A stretch of 39,356 nt of DNA, from assembly GCA_022565665.1 (NCBI GenBank), contig JAIUMI010000021.1, positions 1 through 39,356 on the forward strand, in the 5' to 3' direction. Shown piece after piece: positions 27,549 to 36,677 of the stretch. The notes beneath the pieces are model-generated. The model was not told where the DNA came from. It searched no databases and saw only the letters and a list, made by a program, of their open reading frames with translations. Made by a program: the position numbers and the translations under genes. The DNA comes from Glycocaulis sp. Lineage in GTDB: Bacteria > Pseudomonadota > Alphaproteobacteria > Caulobacterales > Maricaulaceae. Numbering within the stretch: the stretch's first letter is position 1; every line of letters starts with the position of its first letter.

Positions 27549-28778
27549 CTAGACTCCTAAATCCTGGCGTTGACGGCGCAGGCGCCAGTCTTCGCTCGCG
27601 TACACGTCTTCGAAAATGGTGTGGGTGGGCGCGAGCGGGCCGTCGTGCAGCGTGCCGTGGCTTTCCGCTTCCTTGTAGGATTTCACCACCAGAGCCGTCA
27701 TCTGCTCTTCCAGCGCCGCATGGCGTTCCTCATCCCATTCACCCAGACCGATGAGATGATTCTTCAACCGCTCGATCGGATCGCCCAGCGGCCAGACCTC
27801 GAACTCTGTCTTGGGGCGGTAGCGGGCCGGATCATCGGAGGTGGAGTGCGCATCGGCGCGATAGGTGAAGAGCTCGATATAGGTCGCCCCGCCGCCCTTG
27901 CGTGCCCGGTCTGCCGCCCATTTTGTCGCGGCATAGACGGCAAGGAAATCATTGCCATCAACGCGCAGCGACGCCAGGCCATAGCCCAGCCCTTTGGAGG
28001 CAAAGGTCGCCGCATCGCCGCGGGCAATACCCTGCCAGGTGGAAATCGCCCACTGATTATTGACGACATTCAGGATCACCGGCGCGCGATAGGTGGAGGC
28101 AAGCGTCATCGCGGCGTGGAAGTCCGGCGCAGCGGTCGTCCCCTCCCCGATCCAGCTGGCGGCAATCGTGTCCTCGCCCTTGTAGGCGCATCCCATCGCA
28201 TAGCCGACGGCCTGCGGGAACTGCGTGCCGAGATTGCCGGAGATGGTGAAGAAATTGCCCTCCGCCCAGGTGTAGTGGACGGGCAGCTGGCGGCCTTTGA
28301 GGTTATCGCGGCTGTTGGAGATGCAGTGGCACATCATGTCCACGATGTTGCGTCCACGCGCGAACAGAATGCCCTGCTGGCGGTAGGACGGGAACACCAT
28401 GTCGGAGAAGTTCAGCGCCATCGCGCCGGCCACCGCCACCGCCTCCTCGCCGAGCGACTTCATGTAGAAGCTCATCTTGCCCTGACGCTGGAGCTTTAGC
28501 ATGCGCGCGTCATAGATGCGCGTCAGCACCATGTGCGACAGCCCCTCGCGCAGCACTTCCGGCGACAGGCGCGGATCCCAGTCACCCACCGCCTGATGGT
28601 TGTGATCGAGCACACCGATCAGGCCGAAGGCGAGATCGGTCATCTCGCGCGGCGCGGTCAGCGGATCGGGCCGTTTGGCCTCGCCAGCCTTCTGCAGGTC
28701 GAGATGGGAGAAGTCCGGCGTGTCGCCAGGACGAAAGGGCGGGGCGGGCACATGGAAGCGGGATTGACCGTTTGACAT
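27549..28778 (-). CDS. bkdA1: Branched-chain 2-oxoacid dehydrogenase E1 component, alpha subunit
   Basis: A 409-residue subunit that decarboxylates the branched-chain keto acids from Val, Leu and Ile. The N-terminal extension (FHVPAPPFRPGDTPDFSHL) and KMSFYMKSLGEEAVAV resemble Pseudomonas BkdA1. The TPP motif runs from SWIGEGTTAAPDFHAAM to VVNNQWAIST, with GEG where pyruvate dehydrogenases have GDG. The phosphorylation-loop counterpart YRADAHSTSDDPARYR is present. It is the first gene of an E1a-E1b-E2 operon; no E3 (lpd) is in the window. Confidence 0.94.
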   Translation of the reverse strand: MSNGQSRFHVPAPPFRPGDTPDFSHLDLQKAGEAKRPDPLTAPREMTDLAFGLIGVLDHNHQAVGDWDPRLSPEVLREGLSHMVLTRIYDARMLKLQRQGKMSFYMKSLGEEAVAVAGAMALNFSDMVFPSYRQQGILFARGRNIVDMMCHCISNSRDNLKGRQLPVHYTWAEGNFFTISGNLGTQFPQAVGYAMGCAYKGEDTIAASWIGEGTTAAPDFHAAMTLASTYRAPVILNVVNNQWAISTWQGIARGDAATFASKGLGYGLASLRVDGNDFLAVYAATKWAADRARKGGGATYIELFTYRADAHSTSDDPARYRPKTEFEVWPLGDPIERLKNHLIGLGEWDEERHAALEEQMTALVVKSYKEAESHGTLHDGPLAPTHTIFEDVYASEDWRLRRQRQDLGV

Positions 28779-28972
28779 GAACTTTGTCCGTACCTTCTGC
28801 CTTGTACCATAAGGGTTTTTCGCGCGTTTTGCGCGGTCGGGGGCGCCTTAGCCGCCCCAAACCCATTTGTCCAGCTAGAGGGCAGGTGCGAAGATCATGC
28901 TGCGAGTGCGAGATGGGACTTTGCCGGCGTTCAGCGGGGCAATCCGCAGATCGGGGAACCAGACAAGATGTA

Positions 28973-29077
28973 GGTCCCGGCTCGGGGGCCGGGACCCCGG
29001 TGGGGAGGTTGATGATCAAGCGGCCAGAATAACTCAAATGCTCAATACCCGGGGCCCCGGCCCGCGAGCCGGGGTCC
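28973..29077. repeat. Inverted pair of REP-like hairpins in the gap before E1 alpha
   Basis: Hairpin one is GGTCCCGGC (28973-28981) / GCCGGGACC (28988-28996). Hairpin two is GGGCCCCGGC (29052-29061) / GCCGGGGTCC (29068-29077). Read on opposite strands, the two units are versions of the same sequence, including the bases after the stem (ATCT), so they form an inverted doublet like a bacterial interspersed mosaic element. They occupy most of the 356-bp gene-free gap 28779-29134, between the E1 alpha start and the aminotransferase stop. Nothing else was recognised in that gap. Confidence 0.7.
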
Positions 29078-29134
29078 ATCTGTTCTCGCGTACTCCGCAC
29101 ATCCCCCGCGCAGGCGGATGACAACACCCACCCC

Positions 29135-30262
29135 TTACCCCAACACCTTCCTCACAGCGGCGATAACGCGGTCCTGACGCTCCCCGCCAAGGTCTGAATC
29201 CATCGGCAGGGAGACGACGCGGGCGGCTGCGCGCTCGGTGTTCGCGAGCGAGACTGAATGGGCGGCAAAGCGCTGGTAAGGCGGCTGGGTGTGCAGCGGG
29301 CGCGGATAGTAGATCGCTGTCGGGATGCCTTCATCGGCGAGGGCTTTGCGGAAACCGTCGCGGTCATCGACCTCGATCGTGTACTGCGCCCAAGCAGAAA
29401 TCGCGCCGCCGATGACGGGCGGCGTTTTCACGATATCGCCAAAGCCCGCAGCGTAGCGGTCAGCGGCCTCATTGCGCCAGCCTATCTCGTCCTCGAACAC
29501 GTCCATCTTCACCAGCAGGATCGCGGCCTGAATGGTGTCGAGGCGCGAATTCATGCCGATGCGGGCATATTCATACCGCTCCGAGCCTTCGCCATGGATG
29601 TGCAGCGATTTGATCACCGCGCGGTCCTCATCGGACCTGATCAGCATCGCCCCGCCATCGCCATAACAGCCCAGCGGCTTGGCCGGATAGAAGCTCAGCG
29701 TGGCGATATCGGCCCAGTGGATCGGGTGATTGCCATCGAGCGTGCAGCCAAAGCCTTGCGCGCTGTCAGCGATGAGTTTCAGCCCGTTCTCGCGGGCAAT
29801 CGGCGCTATGCGGCGATAATCGGCAGGCTGGCCAAAGAGATCGACCGCAATCACCACGCGCGGGTTCAGCTTGCCTTCCGATTTCACCTTGGCGATAGAG
29901 GCCTTGAGCGCCTCAGGGTCCATGCACCAGGTGTCAGGATCGATATCGACAAAGACCGGGGTCGCGCCCAGCCACGGCACCACTTCGGCCGTCGAGGCGA
30001 AGGTGAAGCTCGGCACGAACACCGCGTCATTCGGGCGAAGGCCCCATGCCATCAGCGGCAGGGCCAGCGCATCGGTGCCGTTGGCACAGGCAATGGCGTG
30101 CGGCGCGCCGGACATGGCTTTCAGGCGGGTTTCAAGCTCGGTTACTTCCGGCCCCAGAATGTATTTGCCCTCTTCCAGCACCTTGGCGACGGCAGCATCG
30201 AGCCTGTCCTTCAGGCGCGCACGCTGGGCGGCAAGGTCGATGAAGTTGACGGGGCTGGACAT
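29135..30262 (-). CDS. DegT/DnrJ/EryC1/StrS family sugar aminotransferase
   Basis: A 375-residue PLP enzyme that aminates a nucleotide-keto-sugar. Markers are FIDLAAQ at the start, ACANGTDALALPL (phosphate binding), LIADSAQGFGC (Asp for the pyridine ring) and LSFYPAKPLGCYGDGGA (Schiff-base Lys). YYPRPLHTQPPYQ near the end is like WbpE-type UDP-3-keto-glucuronate aminotransferases, so a 3-amino sugar is possible, but the substrate is not shown by sequence alone. AGGA precedes the ATG. It follows rmlD by 102 bp in the same direction and probably serves the same surface glycan. Confidence 0.88.
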   Translation of the reverse strand: MSSPVNFIDLAAQRARLKDRLDAAVAKVLEEGKYILGPEVTELETRLKAMSGAPHAIACANGTDALALPLMAWGLRPNDAVFVPSFTFASTAEVVPWLGATPVFVDIDPDTWCMDPEALKASIAKVKSEGKLNPRVVIAVDLFGQPADYRRIAPIARENGLKLIADSAQGFGCTLDGNHPIHWADIATLSFYPAKPLGCYGDGGAMLIRSDEDRAVIKSLHIHGEGSERYEYARIGMNSRLDTIQAAILLVKMDVFEDEIGWRNEAADRYAAGFGDIVKTPPVIGGAISAWAQYTIEVDDRDGFRKALADEGIPTAIYYPRPLHTQPPYQRFAAHSVSLANTERAAARVVSLPMDSDLGGERQDRVIAAVRKVLG

Positions 30263-30364
30263 GGCAAATTCCTGTGGCTGGCAAATCAGTGCCGGTGCTG
30301 GCTAGCAGCGCACCATGGCAAGCGTGAATTCACAATTGGTTTCCGTTTGGCAACAAATGGCGGC

Positions 30365-31261
30365 TCAGAAGAGGTCCGGCTCGGCCTCGCGTAAAGCCGC
30401 CATCACGGTGTCGAGCGACATTTCCCAATGTTCCGGCCTTGTGCCGAAATCAGCCTCGAACTGCGTGCAGTCGAGCCGCGAATTGGCAGGCCTGCGCGCG
30501 AGCGTCGGGTATTCCTCGGTTGTGATGCGGTGCAGCACGGGACGCCGGCGCCAGTGCGGCTCGGCGCGGGAAAAAATCCCTTCAGCAAAGCCCGCCCAGC
30601 TGGTCTCGCCCGCGCCCGCAAGGTGATAGAGCCCGCCCGCCGCGCGATCCTCAACCATCGCAGCCGCACCGGCCAGAAGACAGCGCGCCAGCTCATGTGC
30701 AGCGGTGGGGCAGCCGTGCTGGTCGTCCACCACGCGCATCTCGTCGCGCATCTTGCCAAGGCGCAGCATGGTCTTCACGAAATTATGGCCGTGAGGCGAA
30801 TAGACCCACGCCGTGCGCGCTATCAGCCATTGCCCGCCCGCCGCCATCACCGCTTCTTCGCCTGCAAGCTTGGAGCGGCCATAGGCCCCTTGCGGCGCGG
30901 TGGCATCCTCCTCGGTATAAGGCGTGGATTTGCGCCCATCGAACACATAGTCGGTGGAGACATGCACGAAGGGCACACCTGCCTCAGCGCACTCCTTCGC
31001 CAGCGCGCCGGGTGCCTCGCCATTGATGGTATGGGCTAGCGCTTCTTCGCTCTCGGCCCTGTCGACGGAGGTGTAGGCCGCCGCATTGATGACGGCATGA
31101 GCGGGCAGCACGGCCTTCAGGGCTTCTGCCGCCCCTGCCGGACCGGAGAGATCGGCCACATCGCGGCCAAGCGCGGTTACCTGCCAGCCCGCTGTCTCGC
31201 CTTGCGTGATCAGTTCGCGGGCCAGCTGGCCGGTCTTGCCAATGATGACGAGGCGAGCCAT
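30365..31261 (-). CDS. rmlD: dTDP-4-dehydrorhamnose reductase RmlD
   Basis: A 298-residue NAD(P)H-dependent enzyme, the last step to dTDP-L-rhamnose. It has the Rossmann motif VIIGKTGQLARELI, HVSTDYVFDGRKSTPYTEEDA typical of RmlD, the catalytic YGRSKLAGE (Tyr-x-x-x-Lys), and RTAWVYSPHGHNFVKTML. The glycine loop reads GKTGQLA where most RmlD have GxxGQLG. The ATG overlaps the rmlB stop (ATGA), which excludes the longer frame from 31327. Confidence 0.95.
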   Translation of the reverse strand: MARLVIIGKTGQLARELITQGETAGWQVTALGRDVADLSGPAGAAEALKAVLPAHAVINAAAYTSVDRAESEEALAHTINGEAPGALAKECAEAGVPFVHVSTDYVFDGRKSTPYTEEDATAPQGAYGRSKLAGEEAVMAAGGQWLIARTAWVYSPHGHNFVKTMLRLGKMRDEMRVVDDQHGCPTAAHELARCLLAGAAAMVEDRAAGGLYHLAGAGETSWAGFAEGIFSRAEPHWRRRPVLHRITTEEYPTLARRPANSRLDCTQFEADFGTRPEHWEMSLDTVMAALREAEPDLF

Positions 31262-32319
31262 CAGCTCTTGGTCTCGAGCCCGAGGCGTTCCTGCCGGTAG
31301 CCGGTCTGCTGGATGGCGCGCCACCACGGCTCGTTGTCGAGATACCAGTGGACAGTCGCGCGCAGGCCCTGTTCCAGCGTCATGGACGGCTCCCAGCCCA
31401 GCTCAAGCTTGATCTTGGAGGCGTCGATCGCATAGCGGAAATCATGGCCGGGCCGGTCGGTCACGAAGCTGATCATCTCGGCATACCCGCCTGCCTCGCG
31501 CGGGCGCACCTCATCGAGAACGGAGCAGATGGCGCGCACCAGATCGATATTGCGGGCCTCGGCATTGCCGCCAACATTATACGTCTCACCGGGCTTGCCG
31601 CGCTCCAGAATGGTCAGGAGCGCCTCGGCGTGATCCTCCACGTGGAGCCAGTCACGCACATTCTCGCCCTTGCCGTAGACTGGGATGGGCTGGCCTGCGA
31701 GCGCCTTGAGGATCACCACCGGGATCAGCTTTTCGGGATACTGGCGCGGCCCGTAATTGTTCGAACAGTTGGAGATCAGGACCGGCAGGCCATAGGTCTC
31801 GCCCCAGGCCCGCACCAGCATGTCGGAAGACGCCTTGCTGGCCGCATAGGGCGAGTTTGGTTTGTAGGGCGTCTCCTCGGTGAAGAGCCCTTCAACGCCC
31901 AGCGTGCCATACACCTCGTCGGTGGAGATGTGGTGAAAGCGGAAAGCGGCCTTCGCCTCGCCGCCAAGTCCCTGCCAGTACTCCCGCGCAGTGTGCAGCA
32001 GCACGCCCGTCCCGCGCACATTGGTGTCGATGAAGGCGAGCGGGCCATCGATGGAGCGGTCCACATGGGATTCGGCCGCCAGATGCATGATCGCGTCGGG
32101 CTGGTGGCGGGCGAGAAGTTCGCGCACCAGCGCCTCATCGCCGATATCGCCATGCTGGAAGATGTAGCGCGGGTCGCCCTCCAGATCGGTGAGATTGGCC
32201 GGATTACCGGCATAGGTCAGCGCGTCCAGATTGATGACCGTAAGCCCGCGCTCCAGTACCGCCTTGCGCACTAGAGCCGAGCCGATAAAGCCCGATCCGC
32301 CCGTTACCAGCAGCTTCAT
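31261..32319 (-). CDS. rmlB: dTDP-glucose 4,6-dehydratase RmlB
   Basis: A 352-residue short-chain dehydrogenase-type enzyme, the second step of dTDP-L-rhamnose synthesis. The NAD site is LVTGGSGFIGSALV. HISTDEVYGTLG provides the Thr/Asp/Glu active-site residues, SPYAASKASSDMLV the Tyr-x-x-x-Lys, and SNNYGPRQYPEKLIP and VRDWLHVEDHAEAL complete the family pattern. Middle gene of rmlC-rmlB-rmlD, with 4-bp and 3-bp overlaps on both sides. Confidence 0.97.
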   Translation of the reverse strand: MKLLVTGGSGFIGSALVRKAVLERGLTVINLDALTYAGNPANLTDLEGDPRYIFQHGDIGDEALVRELLARHQPDAIMHLAAESHVDRSIDGPLAFIDTNVRGTGVLLHTAREYWQGLGGEAKAAFRFHHISTDEVYGTLGVEGLFTEETPYKPNSPYAASKASSDMLVRAWGETYGLPVLISNCSNNYGPRQYPEKLIPVVILKALAGQPIPVYGKGENVRDWLHVEDHAEALLTILERGKPGETYNVGGNAEARNIDLVRAICSVLDEVRPREAGGYAEMISFVTDRPGHDFRYAIDASKIKLELGWEPSMTLEQGLRATVHWYLDNEPWWRAIQQTGYRQERLGLETKS

Positions 32320-32894
32320 GGACGCGCGCTCCCTTCAAAGCTGAAGGGAGACTGGAAATCGGCCCACAAGGGCGCAGCCCTGTCCTTCTCCGAAAGCACC
32401 GCCCTGGAAGCCGGAAGCCCCCAGTCAATCGCGAGGTCGGGATCATCGAAGCGCACCGCGCCGTCGCACTCCCTGGAATAAAAGTCATCAACCTTGTAAT
32501 GGACGAGGCAATCATCCTGCAGCGTCATGAAGCCGTGCAGGAAGCCGGCAGGCACGAAGAGCTGCAAGTCATTTTCCGCGCTCAGTTCCACCGCATAGTG
32601 CTGGCCGAAGGTGGGCGAGCCTTTGCGCGCGTCCACCGCCACATCCATGATCCGGCCTGCGATCGCGCGCACGAGCTTGGCCTGCGCATGGGGCGGGGCC
32701 TGATAGTGCAGCCCGCGCACCGTGCCGGTTTTCAGCGAGCGCGAGACATTGTCCTGCACGAAATCCGCCTTCACCCCGGCAGCGGCGAAGGCGCGCGCAT
32801 TGAAAGTCTCGCAGAAATAGCCGCGCTCATCGGCAAAGCGGCGGACCCGTAGCAGTTTCACGCCGCCAAGGGCCTCATCGACCAGTTCCGCCAT
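32316..32894 (-). CDS. rmlC: dTDP-4-dehydrorhamnose 3,5-epimerase RmlC
   Basis: A 192-residue cupin-fold epimerase. RFADERGYFCETFNARAF, DFVQDNVSRSLKTGTVRGLHYQ (catalytic His in GLHYQ, quoted by role), VDARKGSPTFGQHYAVELS and VPAGFLHGFMTLQDDCLVHYKVDDFY (in part) are the usual RmlC landmarks, and YSRECDGAVRFDDPDLAIDW is close to the family end. The start at 32894 has GGGAAGG 4 nt upstream; the frame is open to 32987, but the extra 31 residues are not conserved. It is the first gene of the minus-strand rml operon, divergent from rmlA. Confidence 0.95.
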   Translation of the reverse strand: MAELVDEALGGVKLLRVRRFADERGYFCETFNARAFAAAGVKADFVQDNVSRSLKTGTVRGLHYQAPPHAQAKLVRAIAGRIMDVAVDARKGSPTFGQHYAVELSAENDLQLFVPAGFLHGFMTLQDDCLVHYKVDDFYSRECDGAVRFDDPDLAIDWGLPASRAVLSEKDRAAPLWADFQSPFSFEGSARP

Positions 32895-33097
32895 CAAGCC
32901 TTCCCGAATTTGCTGCCCGGTTCGTGAAACTGCTTTTGAGGTCTGATAGGCCAATCGGGGCAGGCTGGCCAGAGACTGCATCGCCATTGTGTCCTGCCTT
33001 GCACCCGTTAGCAGGCAGGTTTACGCCTATGGGCAATTGAGATGAGAGCTGGCGCCACGCAGAGCCGTGCGCAGCCGGCGCAGGTCGGGAGAGCGCC

Positions 33098-33961
33098 TTG
33101 AAAGGCATCATACTGGCGGGCGGGAACGGCACGCGGCTCCAGCCCATGACGCTGGCCACGTCCAAACAGCTACTCCCGATCTACGACAAGCCGATGATCT
33201 ATTATCCGCTGTCGGTGCTGATGCTGGCTGGCATACGCGAGATTCTCATCATCACCACGCCGGAGGACCAGAGCGCGTTCCAGCGCCTGATGGGCGATGG
33301 CGCCCAGTGGGGCGTCCAGCTGTCCTATGCCGTCCAGCCCAAACCGGAAGGCCTCGCACAGGCCTTCATTATCGGGCGGGACTTCATCGGCACTGACAGT
33401 GTGTGCCTCGTTCTCGGCGACAATATCTTCTATGGCGGCGGGCTGGAGAAGATGCTGGAAAACGCCGCCCGGCAAACGTCTGGCGCCACCGTGTTCGGCT
33501 ATCGCGTGCACGATCCCGAACGCTATGGCGTGGTGGAATTCGACGAGGCCGGCAACGCGGTATCGATCGAGGAAAAGCCCAAAAAGCCGAAATCCAACTA
33601 CGCCGTCACCGGGCTGTATTTCTATGACAATGACGTGGCCGACATTGCAGCCTCGGTGAAGCCGTCCGAACGTGGGGAGCTGGAAATCACCTGCGTGAAC
33701 CAGATCTATCTGGAACGCGGCAAGCTGCGCGTGGAGCGCATGGGCCGGGGCTTTGCCTGGCTGGACACCGGCACGCCGGACTCCCTGATGGACGCCGCCA
33801 AGTTCGTCGCCACGCTGGAAACCCGGCAGGGCCTGCAGATCGCCTGTCTCGAGGAAATCGCCTTCTACCGGAAATGGATCAGCGCCGAACAGCTGGCCAA
33901 GGCCTCGCGCAAGTACGGCAAGTCCAAGTACGGCGCCTATCTGCGCGCGCTGCTGCGCTGA
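33098..33961 (+). CDS. rmlA: Glucose-1-phosphate thymidylyltransferase RmlA
   Basis: A 287-residue nucleotidyltransferase, the first step of dTDP-L-rhamnose synthesis. [17 protein letters not shown] is the nucleotide-binding loop, [20 protein letters not shown] the signature, [12 protein letters not shown] holds the metal-binding Asp, and [19 protein letters not shown] (in part) the C-terminal part. The start codon is TTG (33098-33100) with GGGAG upstream; no ATG or GTG is placed to give the conserved N-terminus. It is transcribed away from rmlCBD and ends 4 bp from the stop of the glycosyltransferase gene. Confidence 0.97.
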   Translation: MKGIILAGGNGTRLQPMTLATSKQLLPIYDKPMIYYPLSVLMLAGIREILIITTPEDQSAFQRLMGDGAQWGVQLSYAVQPKPEGLAQAFIIGRDFIGTDSVCLVLGDNIFYGGGLEKMLENAARQTSGATVFGYRVHDPERYGVVEFDEAGNAVSIEEKPKKPKSNYAVTGLYFYDNDVADIAASVKPSERGELEITCVNQIYLERGKLRVERMGRGFAWLDTGTPDSLMDAAKFVATLETRQGLQIACLEEIAFYRKWISAEQLAKASRKYGKSKYGAYLRALLR

Positions 33962-33965
33962 ACCG

Positions 33966-36545
33966 TCAGGCCGCTTCGCCGTGTGCCCGGCGCGCCAGCC
34001 CCGCCTCAATAAGCGCCGACATTTTTCGCCCTGTCACCTCGTATGACAGGGTCGTGGCAACGCGCGCGCGCGCGGCGGCACCCAGCTGGCTGCGCAAAGC
34101 TTCATCTCCGGCCAGACGCTCCAGAGCCTGCGCTGCGGCGGCAATGTCAGGATCTGCCCACTGGCACCCTTCCCCTTGCGGGTAGGCCCCTTCAGGCACA
34201 TCCACCAGCGTGTAGGGCACCGCAATCCCGGTCGTGTCGTCCAGAAAGTCGGTATTGCCCGAATAGCCCGTCGCCACCGCCGGAAGCCCGCGTGCCATCG
34301 CCTCGGCTATCGTGAGGCCGAACCCTTCGGACCGGTGCAGGGAAATCAGGCCGTCACACGCCGCATAGAGGTCTTCCATCTCGCCGGTGCTGAGCACCCG
34401 GTCGATCACGAACACGTCGGGCAGCGCGCGTATGCGCTCCATCAGCTCGTGGCGCACCACGTCAAACCTGGAATGGCCATGACATTTGATCACCAGGCCC
34501 AGATTGCCGGCCGCGACACGGGCCTTGGCGTAGGCATCCAGCACGGCGTGCGGATTCTTGCGCTCGATCCATGAATTGAAGTCGAACGCGGTCAGGAACA
34601 GCACCTGTTCAGGCGGCAGGGCGAAACGCGCACGGGCCCGGGCCCTGTCTTCGGCGCTCGCGGGGTCGGGCACCGGCACAGGATGGGCAACCACGTGCAC
34701 GGGCTTGCCCGTGGCGGCCTGCACAGATGCCTGCGTGAAGGCACTTGGCACCCAGATCTCGTCCACCTTGTCAAAGGCGCTCTGCCAGGCCTGAGGGAAC
34801 CGGTCGAGTTCCCAGGCCCAGTAGCCGATACGCAGGCAGTCAGGCGAGAACGCCGCTTGATCAAGGCGCAGATCGGCCTGGACCAGCTCGTCGGCATTCA
34901 TGTGGAAGAGGTGGGCATCCAGCGGGGTGGCGCTGGTGTCGAAGGGCACTTCAAAGCGGATAGCCTCGGAAAAATGCCCCCGCGTAGTCAGAACGCGCGC
35001 CGCTACCGGCCAGCCCACGCTGCGCAGTGCCCTGAATGTGCGCCGCCCTGCCTCGCCTACACCGTTCTCGGTGGTGAAATACCCGTAGACTGCCGTACGC
35101 CCCTGCCCCTCCAGTACAAGCATACCCGCCTCGGACTCAGGCTTTTTCAGATCGAACGCGGCCAGTTCGGACGGCGCGGCCCTGTCCAGTTGCCGGTTGA
35201 TCAGCCGTTTGAGGCGCGTGAGCAGCCCTGTTGGCACAAGGGCTGCCACCGGCCGCAGCAGAACGCGGTATTTCAGGAGCAGGCGCAGCGGGGCGGGCAG
35301 GCGCGTGCCCTGCGCCGCGCTGTCATCCGTAGCGGTCACACCCAGATGGGCCAGATAGCGCGGCTCGATCCGCATCTCCTCAACGCCGGACCGCAGCAGC
35401 CAGCCATTGAAATCCACCCGGCCGGAAGCCGCGGCCAGATCGAAATGACTGTGCAGATCGGGGCGGCCCGCCCACACCTCATAGGCAAAGCGCGTGACGG
35501 GTCCCGGGTTCTGATCCACCTCCGGCGCGGGCGCGTTGCACAGCGCATCCAGCGCCTCGCCCGCTGCCATCGGTGCGTCCTGCGGTTCGGGGAAGACACG
35601 CCGGTAGACCGCGCGCGCCACATCGCTGATCAGCCGCCCATCGCGATCACGCCCGTAGCCATAGGGCACGCCTCTCCAGTAGCTGTGACCGTTCCCGTCC
35701 AGCGCCGCCAGATACCGCCCCAGCAGCGTTTTCAGCGGCCCGATATCGGCGACACCGAACCGGTCCTGATGCTTGGAGAATATCTGCACGTTGCCCGGCA
35801 CGACGCCGCTGAAATGGAAAAAGACCAGCGGCTCGCCCGCCGCGCGCCAGTCATCGTCGCTGCCGGTGACGGGGCGATGGGCAAGATTCCAGTAGGCCGC
35901 GTTATAGCCGGGATGGTGCAGGATATGGGTCTGGCGCACATAGGCCGGGGCCAGATCCATCCATTTCTGGTCGACAAACAATCCTTCGCCGATCGCCACC
36001 CTGCAATCCACGCGCAGCCGCTCTCCCCACCAGGCGAGAAAGCGGCGCGTTTCATCGGTATCGGCAAAGGCGGCAAAGCCCAGATTATAGGTGCCGGTGC
36101 GCAGAAGGCGCGCATCGTCGGGGTCAGCGCCGTCATCCAGCGGTGCTTCGCTGTGCGGGGTCAGCACCAGCCCGGCCCCGCCAGCCAGCGCCGCCTCGAC
36201 CGCCTCCAGCGGGCGCAATACCAGAATGTCCGGATCCAGATAGACGGCCGACTTCACCCCCATGACAGAGAAAACATGGCGGAAGCAGAACGGCTTGATA
36301 GCGGTGTTGAACTCCATGATGGAGTAGCGCAGCACCATGTCCTCAAAAGCCGGTATCGCGATCTGGCTGGCGGTGATGGTCTCGAACCCGATGCGCGCCT
36401 GGTCAGCGGGCGACGGCGCCTCGTCCGCGAGGAAAATGACAAAGCGCGCCTGAGAGTCGGCCGCCTGCAGCGACCTGCCAAGCGTGATGGCGTACGCCAG
36501 ATAATTGCGCGAGCATATGGTGAAATAGAGAGGCTTGTCAGTCAC
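33966..36545 (-). CDS. Two-domain glycosyltransferase (GT8/DXD-like plus GT4)
   Basis: An 859-residue protein. Residues 1-310 form a GT-A-like domain with FTICSRNYLAYAITLG and a DPD metal site (YLDPDILVL, about 104-106). A less conserved middle part (310-490) precedes a GT-B, GT4-type transferase with YGYFTTENGVGEAGRRTF, IGYWAWELDRFP, FDFNSWIERKNPHAVLDAY and the nucleotide-sugar motif RSEGFGLTIAEAMARG. The GTG at 36545 has AAGGAAG upstream and gives the conserved N-terminus; the longer open frame from 36656 is rejected. Likely builds a surface polysaccharide repeat by adding two sugars. It is divergent from wzm by about 130 bp. Confidence 0.85.
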   Translation of the reverse strand: MTDKPLYFTICSRNYLAYAITLGRSLQAADSQARFVIFLADEAPSPADQARIGFETITASQIAIPAFEDMVLRYSIMEFNTAIKPFCFRHVFSVMGVKSAVYLDPDILVLRPLEAVEAALAGGAGLVLTPHSEAPLDDGADPDDARLLRTGTYNLGFAAFADTDETRRFLAWWGERLRVDCRVAIGEGLFVDQKWMDLAPAYVRQTHILHHPGYNAAYWNLAHRPVTGSDDDWRAAGEPLVFFHFSGVVPGNVQIFSKHQDRFGVADIGPLKTLLGRYLAALDGNGHSYWRGVPYGYGRDRDGRLISDVARAVYRRVFPEPQDAPMAAGEALDALCNAPAPEVDQNPGPVTRFAYEVWAGRPDLHSHFDLAAASGRVDFNGWLLRSGVEEMRIEPRYLAHLGVTATDDSAAQGTRLPAPLRLLLKYRVLLRPVAALVPTGLLTRLKRLINRQLDRAAPSELAAFDLKKPESEAGMLVLEGQGRTAVYGYFTTENGVGEAGRRTFRALRSVGWPVAARVLTTRGHFSEAIRFEVPFDTSATPLDAHLFHMNADELVQADLRLDQAAFSPDCLRIGYWAWELDRFPQAWQSAFDKVDEIWVPSAFTQASVQAATGKPVHVVAHPVPVPDPASAEDRARARARFALPPEQVLFLTAFDFNSWIERKNPHAVLDAYAKARVAAGNLGLVIKCHGHSRFDVVRHELMERIRALPDVFVIDRVLSTGEMEDLYAACDGLISLHRSEGFGLTIAEAMARGLPAVATGYSGNTDFLDDTTGIAVPYTLVDVPEGAYPQGEGCQWADPDIAAAAQALERLAGDEALRSQLGAAARARVATTLSYEVTGRKMSALIEAGLARRAHGEAA

Positions 36546-36677
36546 ACGGGCTTCCTTGCTCGGCCTTTGATCTGCGATTGAGGGGCGCAAAGCTAGCCTT
36601 ACACGCCATCCTTGGGCTAAAGCCAGACCCAAGCACCGAATCTTCCCCAGCCACAAGCCAGCCGGGATTTAAAAAGC

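Noticed and set aside
34683-36581. A 632-codon plus-strand frame opposite the glycosyltransferase
   Set aside because: Antisense shadow of a gene with clear catalytic motifs; the product is His/Arg/Gln-rich without any domain.
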